64,000 nt of DNA from Telluria mixta (lineage in GTDB: Bacteria; Pseudomonadota; Gammaproteobacteria; Burkholderiales; Burkholderiaceae_D): NCBI RefSeq assembly GCF_029223865.1, contig NZ_CP119520.1, positions 6,386,001 through 6,450,000 on the forward strand, in the 5' to 3' direction. Below are positions 22,533-30,204 of this stretch, in pieces; the first letter of the stretch is position 1, and every line of letters starts with the position of its first letter. The notes beneath the pieces were generated by a model. That model ran no database searches. It was not told the DNA's origin and saw nothing but the letters and a program-made list of their open reading frames with translations. Made by a program: the position numbers and the translations under genes.

Positions 22533-25500
22533 TCAATTCGACCCGTTGGCGGAGAGCGCTCCCAGGACGGCCGCGGCGACGGGCGCCGCGTGCTCGCCGC
22601 CCGTCGCTTCCGACCGGCTGACGAAGACGGCGACGGCCAGCCGGTGCTCCTGGCCGGGCACGCTGTGCGGCTCCAGCCAGCCCGTGAACCAGACGGTCGC
22701 CAGCGATCCGTCGCCCACCGGCGCCGTCCCCGTCTTGCCGGACAGGCCGCGCCGGATACCGGACAATGCCGGCGCGCGGAAGGCGCCGGATGCCGTGCCC
22801 ACGTCGACGACGCCTTTCATGCCGGCGCGCACGCGATCCAGGCGGACGCCCAGCGCCGGTCCGTTCGCAGGCGCGGCCGCCCTGCCGTCGAGCTCCCCCA
22901 GCAGGTGCGGCACGACCGCCCGCCCCTGCCCGACGGCGCCGGCGACGAGCGCCATCTGCAGCGGCGTCGCCTGCATGCGCAGGCCGATCGCCATCTGGCG
23001 CAGTTCGTGACGCGTGTGGACGGGGTCGATGGCGGCCGGCGTCGCCTGCAGCGCGTCCCACGCCGACCAGCCGAAGTTCTCCGGCAGCAGGCCGCCGTCC
23101 AGCCGCAGCGGCTGGCCGAAGCCGAGCCGGCGCGCCATCGCGACGATGGGACGGACCGGGTCCAGCGCACCGGGGTCCAGCGGCTGCAGGTCGGGCACGC
23201 CGCCGTCAGGCCGGCCGAGAAGACTCCTGTCGGACAGTTCTCCCGTCCACGCGAACCACGTGTTCAGGCTGTAGGTCAGCGCCTGCGCGAGACCCAGGCG
23301 GCCGTCCTGGGCGCGCCGGTCGAGACCCTGGTCGCGGAAATTCGTGATGCGCGCGCGGCTGTCGACGGGGTAAGTCGGCGCATCCGTGCGGAAGTCGAAA
23401 CCCCGCTCGTGCGCGGCGGCATTGATGCCGGCCAGCGGCAGGCCGTCCAGCAAGGCGTCCAGCTGGCGATCGGACTTCGCCGCCAGTTCCAGGCCGAGGG
23501 CGCTGACGATCTTGAACGTCGACCCGGGCGCCCGCTCGGCGCCGCCGTCGTGCTGCAGCGCGGGCAGGCGCAGCGGGCTCGCGGCCGGGTCGATCCTGTC
23601 GAAGTCGCGCGCCTCGCGCCAGTTGTCGGTCGTCACGGCCGGCATTCCCGCCCCGGCCGCGGCCAGGATCGCGCCCGTCTCCGTGTCTAGCACGACGACG
23701 CCCGCCTGGCGGCCCGCCGGCACCGGTCCGGCGGCCGTGCACGCCCGGCCATCCCAGTGCCCGCGCCGCAGCGCGATGCAGTCGAGCGCCGCCTGCGCGG
23801 CCGTCTGCAGGCGCAGGTCCAGCGTGAGGCGGGCCGCATGACGGTCGCCCGGTACCCGGCCCAGCAGCGTAGCGACACTGCCCGCCTGGCCGGCCCGTAC
23901 GCCCAGCATCGTGGCGAGGCCGGCCGCGCGCGCCGCCTCGGTCGGGGCGCCGTCGCGCCACAGCGGCACGCCGTTGCGGTCCGCCAGCACCACCTCCGCC
24001 AGCCGCGCGGACGGCCGGGACGTGGCCGGGCCCAGCGCGTGCCAGGCAAGGCGGCCGTCGCGCACGGCCAGGTGCCGGTAGCGCGCGTCGCCCGGCGTGG
24101 CCAGGGCGCCCTGCGCCAGCGGTTCCGCATCGATCACGATCTCGCGGCCTTCGGTCAGCAGGTCGAGCACCTGCACCTCGTCCGGCGCCATGCACGCGCG
24201 GCCGTCGCAGCCGGGCTGCGGATCGGACCGCAACCGGGCTCCGGTCACGTGGCGCAGGCGTCCCGCCAGCATCAGCCGGACACTGCCCGCCCGCTCCGGT
24301 ACCGTCAGGCGCAGGCGCGCCACGCCGCCATCCGCCGGCCACGCGCCGATCCGCTGCCACGGCGCCCAGCCCTGCGGCAGCCGGGCGAACAGGCGCGCGC
24401 TGGCCGGGGGCATGTCGTCGGCCAGCGGCACGGGCACCGTCGTCGTTCCCTGCATGACTTCCGCGCGCCACGTCGCCGTCACGCCGGCCGGCAGGCGCCA
24501 CGCGAGCAGCCGCCGCTCGGCATTGAAGATGCGCACCTGTTCGCGCACGAAATCGCCGTCCGCGCGACGATACAACCGTTCCAGCAGGCGCAGCGCGGCG
24601 CCGTCGAGGTTCACGCCATCCCACGGCGTCTTGCCGGCCGCGCGCCACGCGGCGAGGTCCGGCGGGGCCAGCTCGGCCAGGCCGTTTGCGCCCAGGCGCA
24701 CGAGGCCGCGGGCCTGCAACTGGGCGAACAGCTGCTCGTCTTCCATGGCCGCCGCCGGGGCCGCCGGCACGCGGTAGTCGCCGGGCGGCAGCATCGCCTC
24801 GACGGCGTTGCCCTGCGCCGGCAGCGCGACAACCAGTGCGCGTGCCGTCGGCGCCGGACGGTAGAGCTGGACGAGGAGTTCGCCGGCGGCCGGACATGTG
24901 CTGCTGGCCCGGTGCCGCAGCCGCAGCGCGCCGTCCGGCCACGTCAGCCATCCTTCGCCGCCCGGCGCGACCTGGGCAGTGGCGCCGGCCCACCGGGCCT
25001 GCCCGTCCCAGCGCACGTCCAGCGGCGAGCCGGCGCGGCCGTCCACGCGCACGCGCGGCATGGCGCCTTCGGCCAGCAGCACGTTGCGTGGCGCGGCCAG
25101 GCCGGCCACGTCGGCGAACGTCCAGCCGATCCGCAGCGGCAGCAGGCGGCCGGGACGCGTGCGGTCGGCGAGCTGGTCGCACAGATCGACGCGCTGCCCG
25201 GGTCCGGCGCGCATGCCGGACAGGATCAGCAGCGCCGCGTCGCCCTGCGTGCGCACCGTCACGCCCGGAGTGTCGGGCACCGTGAACGCGAGGCCGGGCA
25301 GCACGGCCGTCAGGCGCGCGGCGCCGTCGCCCGGGGGCGTCTCGCCGGCCACCGCCAGCCAGCGCGCGTGCACGACGATGAGCGCGGCGCCCGCCGCGGC
25401 CAGCAGCACGCAGCCGGCCGTCAGCCAGCGCAGCGGCGCGGGTGCGCGTGCGCTTTGCGTGACGACGGCTGCGTGCGTGCGCCCGCCGGCACGCAGGTTG

Positions 25501-25559
25501 CGCGCGCGCCGCAGGCGCGTCCGGTTGGCCGCGACGGCCTCGACGAGCGTTCCGATCAT
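22533..25559 (-). CDS. Class B penicillin-binding protein with very long N-terminal region
   Basis: The 1008-residue protein starts at 25559 behind GAGGGAG. One membrane helix (about 43-64, RWLTAGCVLLAAAGAALIVV) anchors a large periplasmic part. The transpeptidase domain occupies about residues 560-1000 with all three penicillin-binding motifs: S680 in GSTFK, S764-x-N in YSLNTW and K942 in KTGTAP. No glycosyltransferase-51 signature was seen, so it is class B-like. Residues 70-550 are an unusually long extension without recognised domains (class B PBPs usually have 570-750 residues). It is the probable transpeptidase partner of the SEDS protein encoded at 5,590 and heads the right-arm operon. 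Confidence 0.88.
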   Translation of the reverse strand: MIGTLVEAVAANRTRLRRARNLRAGGRTHAAVVTQSARAPAPLRWLTAGCVLLAAAGAALIVVHARWLAVAGETPPGDGAARLTAVLPGLAFTVPDTPGVTVRTQGDAALLILSGMRAGPGQRVDLCDQLADRTRPGRLLPLRIGWTFADVAGLAAPRNVLLAEGAMPRVRVDGRAGSPLDVRWDGQARWAGATAQVAPGGEGWLTWPDGALRLRHRASSTCPAAGELLVQLYRPAPTARALVVALPAQGNAVEAMLPPGDYRVPAAPAAAMEDEQLFAQLQARGLVRLGANGLAELAPPDLAAWRAAGKTPWDGVNLDGAALRLLERLYRRADGDFVREQVRIFNAERRLLAWRLPAGVTATWRAEVMQGTTTVPVPLADDMPPASARLFARLPQGWAPWQRIGAWPADGGVARLRLTVPERAGSVRLMLAGRLRHVTGARLRSDPQPGCDGRACMAPDEVQVLDLLTEGREIVIDAEPLAQGALATPGDARYRHLAVRDGRLAWHALGPATSRPSARLAEVVLADRNGVPLWRDGAPTEAARAAGLATMLGVRAGQAGSVATLLGRVPGDRHAARLTLDLRLQTAAQAALDCIALRRGHWDGRACTAAGPVPAGRQAGVVVLDTETGAILAAAGAGMPAVTTDNWREARDFDRIDPAASPLRLPALQHDGGAERAPGSTFKIVSALGLELAAKSDRQLDALLDGLPLAGINAAAHERGFDFRTDAPTYPVDSRARITNFRDQGLDRRAQDGRLGLAQALTYSLNTWFAWTGELSDRSLLGRPDGGVPDLQPLDPGALDPVRPIVAMARRLGFGQPLRLDGGLLPENFGWSAWDALQATPAAIDPVHTRHELRQMAIGLRMQATPLQMALVAGAVGQGRAVVPHLLGELDGRAAAPANGPALGVRLDRVRAGMKGVVDVGTASGAFRAPALSGIRRGLSGKTGTAPVGDGSLATVWFTGWLEPHSVPGQEHRLAVAVFVSRSEATGGEHAAPVAAAVLGALSANGSN

Positions 25560-25743
25560 CGCTGGGTTCTCCCTCGTTGTGTTCGCGTGCGCCTAGCCGG
25601 GGGCGTGTGAAAGCCGGTCCCGCTTATCTGCGCTTCATCCTGCATTTCGTGCGGTTCGTCGCACGCAGGTGGAGACGAGGATGGCGCGCGACTACAGTAC
25701 AACCATCGACAAACGCTTCACCATCAACCCCGAGGAGAGCATC

Positions 25744-25962
25744 ATGAACGTCATCAAGCACATGGAAGCCGCCTTCATCGTCGCACTGGGCCTGGCCGCC
25801 GCCGGCAGCGTCGCACTCGACAGCGCCAAGCCCGCACAGGCCACGGCACCCGTCGTCGCCACGACCGCCGGCATCCCTGTGGTGCACGTCACCGCCAAGC
25901 GCCTGACCCCGGTCGAGAAACAGCAGTTGCTGGCGCTGGAACGCGTGCGGAGCCGCGCATGA
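25744..25962 (+). CDS. Small exported or membrane-anchored protein, unknown
   Basis: The start ATG at 25744 follows GAGGAG and gives 72 residues; an earlier in-frame ATG lacks a ribosome-binding site. The N-terminus MNVIKHMEAAFIVALGLAAA is hydrophobic after a short basic stretch. The rest (VVHVTAKRLTPVEKQQLLAL) ends in a charged helix. It resembles short secreted proteins common in Massilia-type genomes. Its function is unknown. The 184-bp region upstream is shared with the divergent PBP gene. Confidence 0.6.
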   Translation: MNVIKHMEAAFIVALGLAAAGSVALDSAKPAQATAPVVATTAGIPVVHVTAKRLTPVEKQQLLALERVRSRA

Positions 25963-26034
25963 TGTGCACGGCGGGGATGGCCGTTGCTATCCCCGCACAG
26001 AATCTGTTTCAAGTGTAAGCATCTGCTTCAGTAG

Positions 26035-26063
26035 CTGAATCGTTCCGCCGAGCGCGCTATATT
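26035..26063 (+). promoter_or_regulatory. Sigma-70-like promoter upstream of the YXWGXW-type gene
   Basis: CTGAAT (-35, weak) and TATATT (-10, 5/6) are 17 bases apart. The -10 ends 32 bases before the ATG at 26096. Confidence 0.45.
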
Positions 26064-26095
26064 GGTCACATCCGAAGTCCGGATTGGAGACCAAC

Positions 26096-26674
26096 ATGAA
26101 ACGCCTCGCACTTGCCGCCTTGATCGCCATCGGCGCCGCCGCCGCCCCCCTTCCTTCCATGGCTTACAGCGATGTCAGCCTTTACATCAGCACCGCCCCG
26201 CCGGCCCCGTTGTACGAACGCGCCCCCGCGCCGCGCCACGGCTATGTGTGGGCACCCGGCCACTGGGAATGGAGCGGCCGGCGCCATACGTGGGCACCGG
26301 GTTACTGGGTTGCCGAGCGTCCGGGCTATGTCTACCGCGCACCGGCCTGGTATCAGGGCAACGGCGGCTGGTACATGCAGCCCGCCGCCTGGACACCGTA
26401 CGGCCCCGACCGCGACCGCGACGGCGTGCCCGACCGCTTGGAGCGCCGCTATGACCGAGGCTATGACCGCGGCTACGAGCGGAATTATTACTACAACGAC
26501 CGCCCGAACTATCGGGACCGTGATCGCGACGGTATCCCCGACCGCTACGAACGCGGCGGCCGCCGCTGGGACGAAGACCGCGACGGCGTGCCGAACCGCT
26601 ACGACCGCGACCGCGACGGCGACGGCGTGCCGAACCGCTGGGATCACCGGCCGGACAATCCGTACCGCCGCTGA
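26096..26674 (+). CDS. Exported YXWGXW-repeat protein with Asp-rich calcium-type repeats
   Basis: The 192-residue protein begins with a signal peptide (MKRLALAALIAIGAAAAPLP, cleavage after SMA). Two WAPGHWEW/WAPGYWV units (about 45-75) are typical of the YXWGXW/BcpO family. The C-terminal half has four or five Asp-rich units of the form DRDRDGVPDR, DRDRDGIPDR, DEDRDGVPNR and DRDGDGVPNR, which resemble thrombospondin type 3 calcium-binding loops, joined by Tyr/Arg-rich spacers. Its role is unknown; a calcium-binding envelope protein is a reasonable inference. A terminator follows directly. Confidence 0.83.
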   Translation: MKRLALAALIAIGAAAAPLPSMAYSDVSLYISTAPPAPLYERAPAPRHGYVWAPGHWEWSGRRHTWAPGYWVAERPGYVYRAPAWYQGNGGWYMQPAAWTPYGPDRDRDGVPDRLERRYDRGYDRGYERNYYYNDRPNYRDRDRDGIPDRYERGGRRWDEDRDGVPNRYDRDRDGDGVPNRWDHRPDNPYRR

Positions 26675-26682
26675 CACCGACA

Positions 26683-26713
26683 AACAGCGCCGCACGCCGG
26701 CGCTGTTTTTCTT
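26683..26713 (+). terminator. Rho-independent terminator
   Basis: ACAGCGCCG, a short loop and CGGCGCTGT form the stem, followed by TTTTTCTTT. It lies 10 bases after the YXWGXW-gene stop and before the RNase HI-like gene. Confidence 0.85.
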
Positions 26714-26730
26714 TGTAGTATCCTCTCGGC

Positions 26731-27399
26731 ATGAACGAATTCCCCGACCTGGACCGGATCGCCTACAAGGCCGAGCGCGCGGCCAGCCGCCGCCTGGCGC
26801 AGGCCGAAGGACTGTCCGCCGGCCAGGCGCTGCGCCGGACGCTGGAACTGGCGGCCGGTGCCGCGGGCCTGGCCGCCCTCGTCGAGATGCGCACCGGCAT
26901 GCTCGCGGCGCAGGCGGCGCGCGACGCTGCCCGCGCCTCCGCAAAAGCCGCTGCGACCTCACGGCACGATGCGCAGCCGACCGCATGGCGCGCCTGGTTC
27001 GACGGCTCCGCGAAGCCGAACCCGGGCCGCTGCGGCATCGGCGTGCGGATCGAAGGTCCGGATGGCGTACACATCGAACTCGCCCAACCGGCCGGCCACG
27101 GCAACAGCAGCGAAGCGGAATACCGCGCGCTGATCGCCCTGCTGGAAACGGCCGTCGCGCACGGCGCGCACGCACTGACTATTCATGGCGACAGCCGGGT
27201 CGTGATCGACGACGTGACCGGCCCCGACCTGTACGCCGCGCCCGCGCTGGCCGGCTACCGGGCCCGCGCGCTGGTGCTGCTGGCCCTTCTACCCGACGTG
27301 CGCCTGCGCTGGGTGCCGCGCCACAAGAACACCGGGGCCGATGCGTTGTCGCAGCGCGCCCTCATTTCCGTAGACTCCAATGCAAGCATTCCATCCTGA
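26731..27399 (+). CDS. Ribonuclease HI-like protein with helical N-terminal extension
   Basis: The product has 222 residues. The RNase H fold spans about residues 88-215 with the acidic set: Asp in WFDGSAKPNPGRCGIG, Glu in SSEAEYRALIALLE, Asp in IHGDSRVVIDDV and Asp in NTGADALSQ. This is the RnhA-like plant/archaeal type, which cleaves RNA in RNA-DNA hybrids. The first 85 residues are helical and Ala/Arg-rich, with no hybrid-binding motif seen. The 3' end overlaps the HD gene by 20 bases, so the two are probably cotranscribed. Confidence 0.87.
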   Translation: MNEFPDLDRIAYKAERAASRRLAQAEGLSAGQALRRTLELAAGAAGLAALVEMRTGMLAAQAARDAARASAKAAATSRHDAQPTAWRAWFDGSAKPNPGRCGIGVRIEGPDGVHIELAQPAGHGNSSEAEYRALIALLETAVAHGAHALTIHGDSRVVIDDVTGPDLYAAPALAGYRARALVLLALLPDVRLRWVPRHKNTGADALSQRALISVDSNASIPS

Positions 27400-28060
27400 A
27401 CTTGAAAGCTGGCGTCCCCGCCTCGCCCAACTGGCCGCACAAGCGGTCGCCGACCAGGGCCCCGACGGTGCCCATGACCTGAACCACTTCGAACGCGTCT
27501 GGCGCAATGCGCAGGCGCTGCTGGCGCAGTACCGCGAGGCCGATGCTCTCGTCGTGCTGGCCGCATGCTATCTGCACGACCTCGTCAACGTGCCGAAGGA
27601 CGATCTGCGCCGCAGCAGCGCGTCGCGCCTGTCGGCCGGGCTGGCGCGCGAGCGGCTGGCGGCGCTCGGCTTCCCGGCGGACAAGCTGGCGGCCATCGCC
27701 CACGCGATCGAAGCGCACAGCTTTTCCGCCGGCGTTCCCGCAACGACGCTGGAAGCGCGCATCGTGCAGGATGCCGACCGCCTGGACGGGCTGGGCGCCG
27801 TCGGGCTCGCGCGCATGTTCTATATCGCCGGCCGCATGGGCAGTGCGCTCGCCCACGGCAGCGATCCGCTCGCACTGGACCGTGCGCTCGACGACAAATC
27901 GTATTCGCTCGACCACATCGAGGCGAAGCTGGCGCGCCTGCCGGGCATGATGCAGACGGACGCGGGACGCCGGCTTGCCGAGGCCCGGCTGGCCACGTTG
28001 ACGGCTTTCCGCACCGCGTTCGCGGCCGAATGGACTGGCATCACGCACGTGGAAGCTTGA
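27380..28060 (+). CDS. HD-domain phosphohydrolase (YedJ-like)
   Basis: The 226-residue protein has the HD motif order: first His in GAHDLNHFERVWRNA, the HD pair in ACYLHDLVNVPKDD, a third His in IEAHSFSAG and Asp in VQDADRLDGLGAVG. The pattern matches the YedJ/YpgQ-type group of putative nucleotide or phosphomonoester hydrolases. The substrate is not known. It starts within the end of the RNase HI-like gene; the MFS gene follows after 73 bases. Confidence 0.88.
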   Translation: MQAFHPELESWRPRLAQLAAQAVADQGPDGAHDLNHFERVWRNAQALLAQYREADALVVLAACYLHDLVNVPKDDLRRSSASRLSAGLARERLAALGFPADKLAAIAHAIEAHSFSAGVPATTLEARIVQDADRLDGLGAVGLARMFYIAGRMGSALAHGSDPLALDRALDDKSYSLDHIEAKLARLPGMMQTDAGRRLAEARLATLTAFRTAFAAEWTGITHVEA

Positions 28061-28133
28061 TCGGCAGGCAACCTGTTGTCTCCACGGCAATCGGTGCTAC
28101 CATAGGCGTTTTCCGCATCGACACGGGACGCCC

Positions 28134-29369
28134 ATGGCCAAAAGCGCGAACCTGAATTTCGTCCTCATCTGCGTGTTCGTCGACATGCTCGGCATCGGCC
28201 TCATCGTGCCCGTGCTGCCGAGCCTCGTGGGCGAGTTCGTCCAGAACCGCGCGCAGCAGGCCCTGTGGTACGGCGTGCTGGGCGCCACGTTCGGGCTGAT
28301 GCAATTCCTGTTCATGCCGATGGTGGGCGCGCTGTCCGACCGCATCGGCCGCCGCCCCGTGCTGCTGTATTCGATGGGCGGCATGTGCATCAACTTCCTC
28401 GCGACCGCCTGGGCGCCCAATCTTGCCTGCCTGTTCATCGGGCGCGTGATCGGCGGGGCGTCGTCGGCCAGCATGTCCGTCGCGTCCGCGTATGCGTCGG
28501 ACGTGTCGACGCCGGAAAACCGCGCGAAAAGCTTCGGCAAGATCGGCGCCGCGTTCGGCTTCGGCTTCGTCTGCGGACCGATCCTGGGCGGCCTGCTGGG
28601 CAATATGGGACTACACCTGCCGTTCTACGTGGCGGCCGCGCTGTCCGCCGCCAACTTCGCCTACGGCTATTTCGCCGTGCCGGAATCGCTGCCGCGCGAG
28701 CGCCGCGCACCGTTCCAGTGGTCGCGCATCAACCCGTTCGGCTCCCTGCTGCGCCTCGCGCGCCGCACCGACATCCGCGGCCTGATCGTCGTCTACACGC
28801 TCGTCGCCTTCGGCCAGATGATGCTGCAGTCGACGTGGGTCCTGTTCACGACGTTCCGCTTCGGCTGGACGCCGCGCGACAACGGCATCGCCCTGTTCTG
28901 CGTGGGCGTGTGCTCGATCGTCGTGCAGGCGGGACTGCTCGCGCCGCTGATCCGGCGCTTCGGCGAGGTGCGGCTGTCTCTGATCGGCCTCGCGTCCGGC
29001 GCCGTCACCTACTTCCTGTACGCGATCGCGACGCACGGCTGGATGATGTACGTCTTCATCCTCTGCAACCTGCTGTCGTTCGCGGCGGGGCCCGCACTGC
29101 AGGGCATCCTGTCGAAATCGTCGTCGAGCCGCGAACAGGGTGAACTGATGGGCTCCCTGCAATCGATCAGCAGCATCGGCCTCGTCGTCTCGCCGCTCGT
29201 CGGTACCCTGCTGCTGGGCGCGGCGAGCGACCTGCCGCCGCAGGACTGGCGCGTGGGCGGGCCGTTCTTCCTCTGTGCCGCGATGCAGGCCGCGGCGCTG
29301 CTCGTCGCGCACCGCTACTTCCGCAGCCACGGCATTCCGGAGACGGCACCGGCCGCCGAGCAGGCGTGA
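28134..29369 (+). CDS. MFS transporter of the TetA/TCR type
   Basis: The 411-residue protein has twelve helices. Helix 1 carries FVDMLGIGLIVPVLPSLVGE and the 2-3 loop GALSDRIGRRPVLLYS, the signature of the tetracycline-resistance-like DHA1 subgroup. Motif C-like glycines (GFGFVCGPILGGLLG) are in helix 5. Many chromosomal members are general drug or metabolite exporters, so resistance should not be assumed. Its stop overlaps the GTG start of the following EamA-type gene by 4 bases, indicating coupling. Confidence 0.87.
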   Translation: MAKSANLNFVLICVFVDMLGIGLIVPVLPSLVGEFVQNRAQQALWYGVLGATFGLMQFLFMPMVGALSDRIGRRPVLLYSMGGMCINFLATAWAPNLACLFIGRVIGGASSASMSVASAYASDVSTPENRAKSFGKIGAAFGFGFVCGPILGGLLGNMGLHLPFYVAAALSAANFAYGYFAVPESLPRERRAPFQWSRINPFGSLLRLARRTDIRGLIVVYTLVAFGQMMLQSTWVLFTTFRFGWTPRDNGIALFCVGVCSIVVQAGLLAPLIRRFGEVRLSLIGLASGAVTYFLYAIATHGWMMYVFILCNLLSFAAGPALQGILSKSSSSREQGELMGSLQSISSIGLVVSPLVGTLLLGAASDLPPQDWRVGGPFFLCAAMQAAALLVAHRYFRSHGIPETAPAAEQA

Positions 29370-30202
29370 CGCCGGCCGTCCTGCTCGCGGTGCTCGGCGC
29401 GGCGCTGCTGCACGCGAGCTGGAACACGCTGCTCAAGCGGCGCGGCGAACCGCTGCTCGCGACGGTGCTCGTGGTCGCGGGATCGGCCGGCGTCGCCATC
29501 GTGCTGCTGCCTGTCTTGCCGGCGCCGGCACGGGACAGTTGGCCGTTCATCGCGGCGTCGGGCGCCGTCCAGACGATCTACTACCTGCTGCTCATCGAAA
29601 CCTACCGCGACGGCCAGGTCAGCCACGCGTATCCGCTGATGCGCGGTTGCGCGCCGCTGCTCGTCGCGTTGATCAACGGCCCGCTGACGGGCGACCGGCT
29701 GAGCGCCGGCCAGTGGCTCGCGATGCTCCTGATCTGCGGCGGCGTGCTGGGTCAATGGCTCGCCGCGCCAGCCGCAGGCGCGCGTCGCACGACCGTGTTC
29801 GCGCTGCTGACGGCCGGGGTGATCGCGACCTATACGCTGATCGACGGCCAGGGCGTACGGCTTTCCGGTGCGCCGGCCGCGTACACGCTGTGGATCTTCC
29901 TGCTGACAGGCAGCTGCGTGTGCGCGTGGACAGCCCGAGGCCGTATGCGGCTGCTTGTCTCGTTCGCACGTGAGAATCCGCTCGTGGCACCGCTGGGCGG
30001 CCTCGCATCGGTGGGATCGTACGGCATCGCGCTGTGGGCGATGACGCGCGCGCCGGTCGCGGCGGTTGCGGCGCTGCGCGAGACGTCGATCCTGTTCGCG
30101 ACCGCGATCGCCGCCTTCATCCTGCGCGAACGCATCGGCCGCGCACGGCTGGCAGCCGTCACCCTGATCGCGTGCGGCGCCGTTGCGATGCGGCTTGCCT
30201 GA
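29366..30202 (+). CDS. EamA/DMT superfamily transporter
   Basis: The start is a GTG at 29366, overlapping the previous stop (GTGA); the product has 278 residues. About ten hydrophobic helices form two EamA halves. The first contains LLHASWNTLLKRRGEP and the second APVAAVAALRETSILFATAI with a Gly-rich end. Such proteins export small metabolites such as amino acids or nucleosides; the substrate is unknown. It is convergent with the GH30 gene, only 2 bases apart. Confidence 0.85.
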   Translation: MTPAVLLAVLGAALLHASWNTLLKRRGEPLLATVLVVAGSAGVAIVLLPVLPAPARDSWPFIAASGAVQTIYYLLLIETYRDGQVSHAYPLMRGCAPLLVALINGPLTGDRLSAGQWLAMLLICGGVLGQWLAAPAAGARRTTVFALLTAGVIATYTLIDGQGVRLSGAPAAYTLWIFLLTGSCVCAWTARGRMRLLVSFARENPLVAPLGGLASVGSYGIALWAMTRAPVAAVAALRETSILFATAIAAFILRERIGRARLAAVTLIACGAVAMRLA

Positions 30203-30204
30203 GC

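Noticed and set aside
28134..29369. Tetracycline resistance gene
   Set aside because: Only the subgroup signature is present; chromosomal TetA-like exporters usually do not confer resistance and no TetR gene is adjacent.
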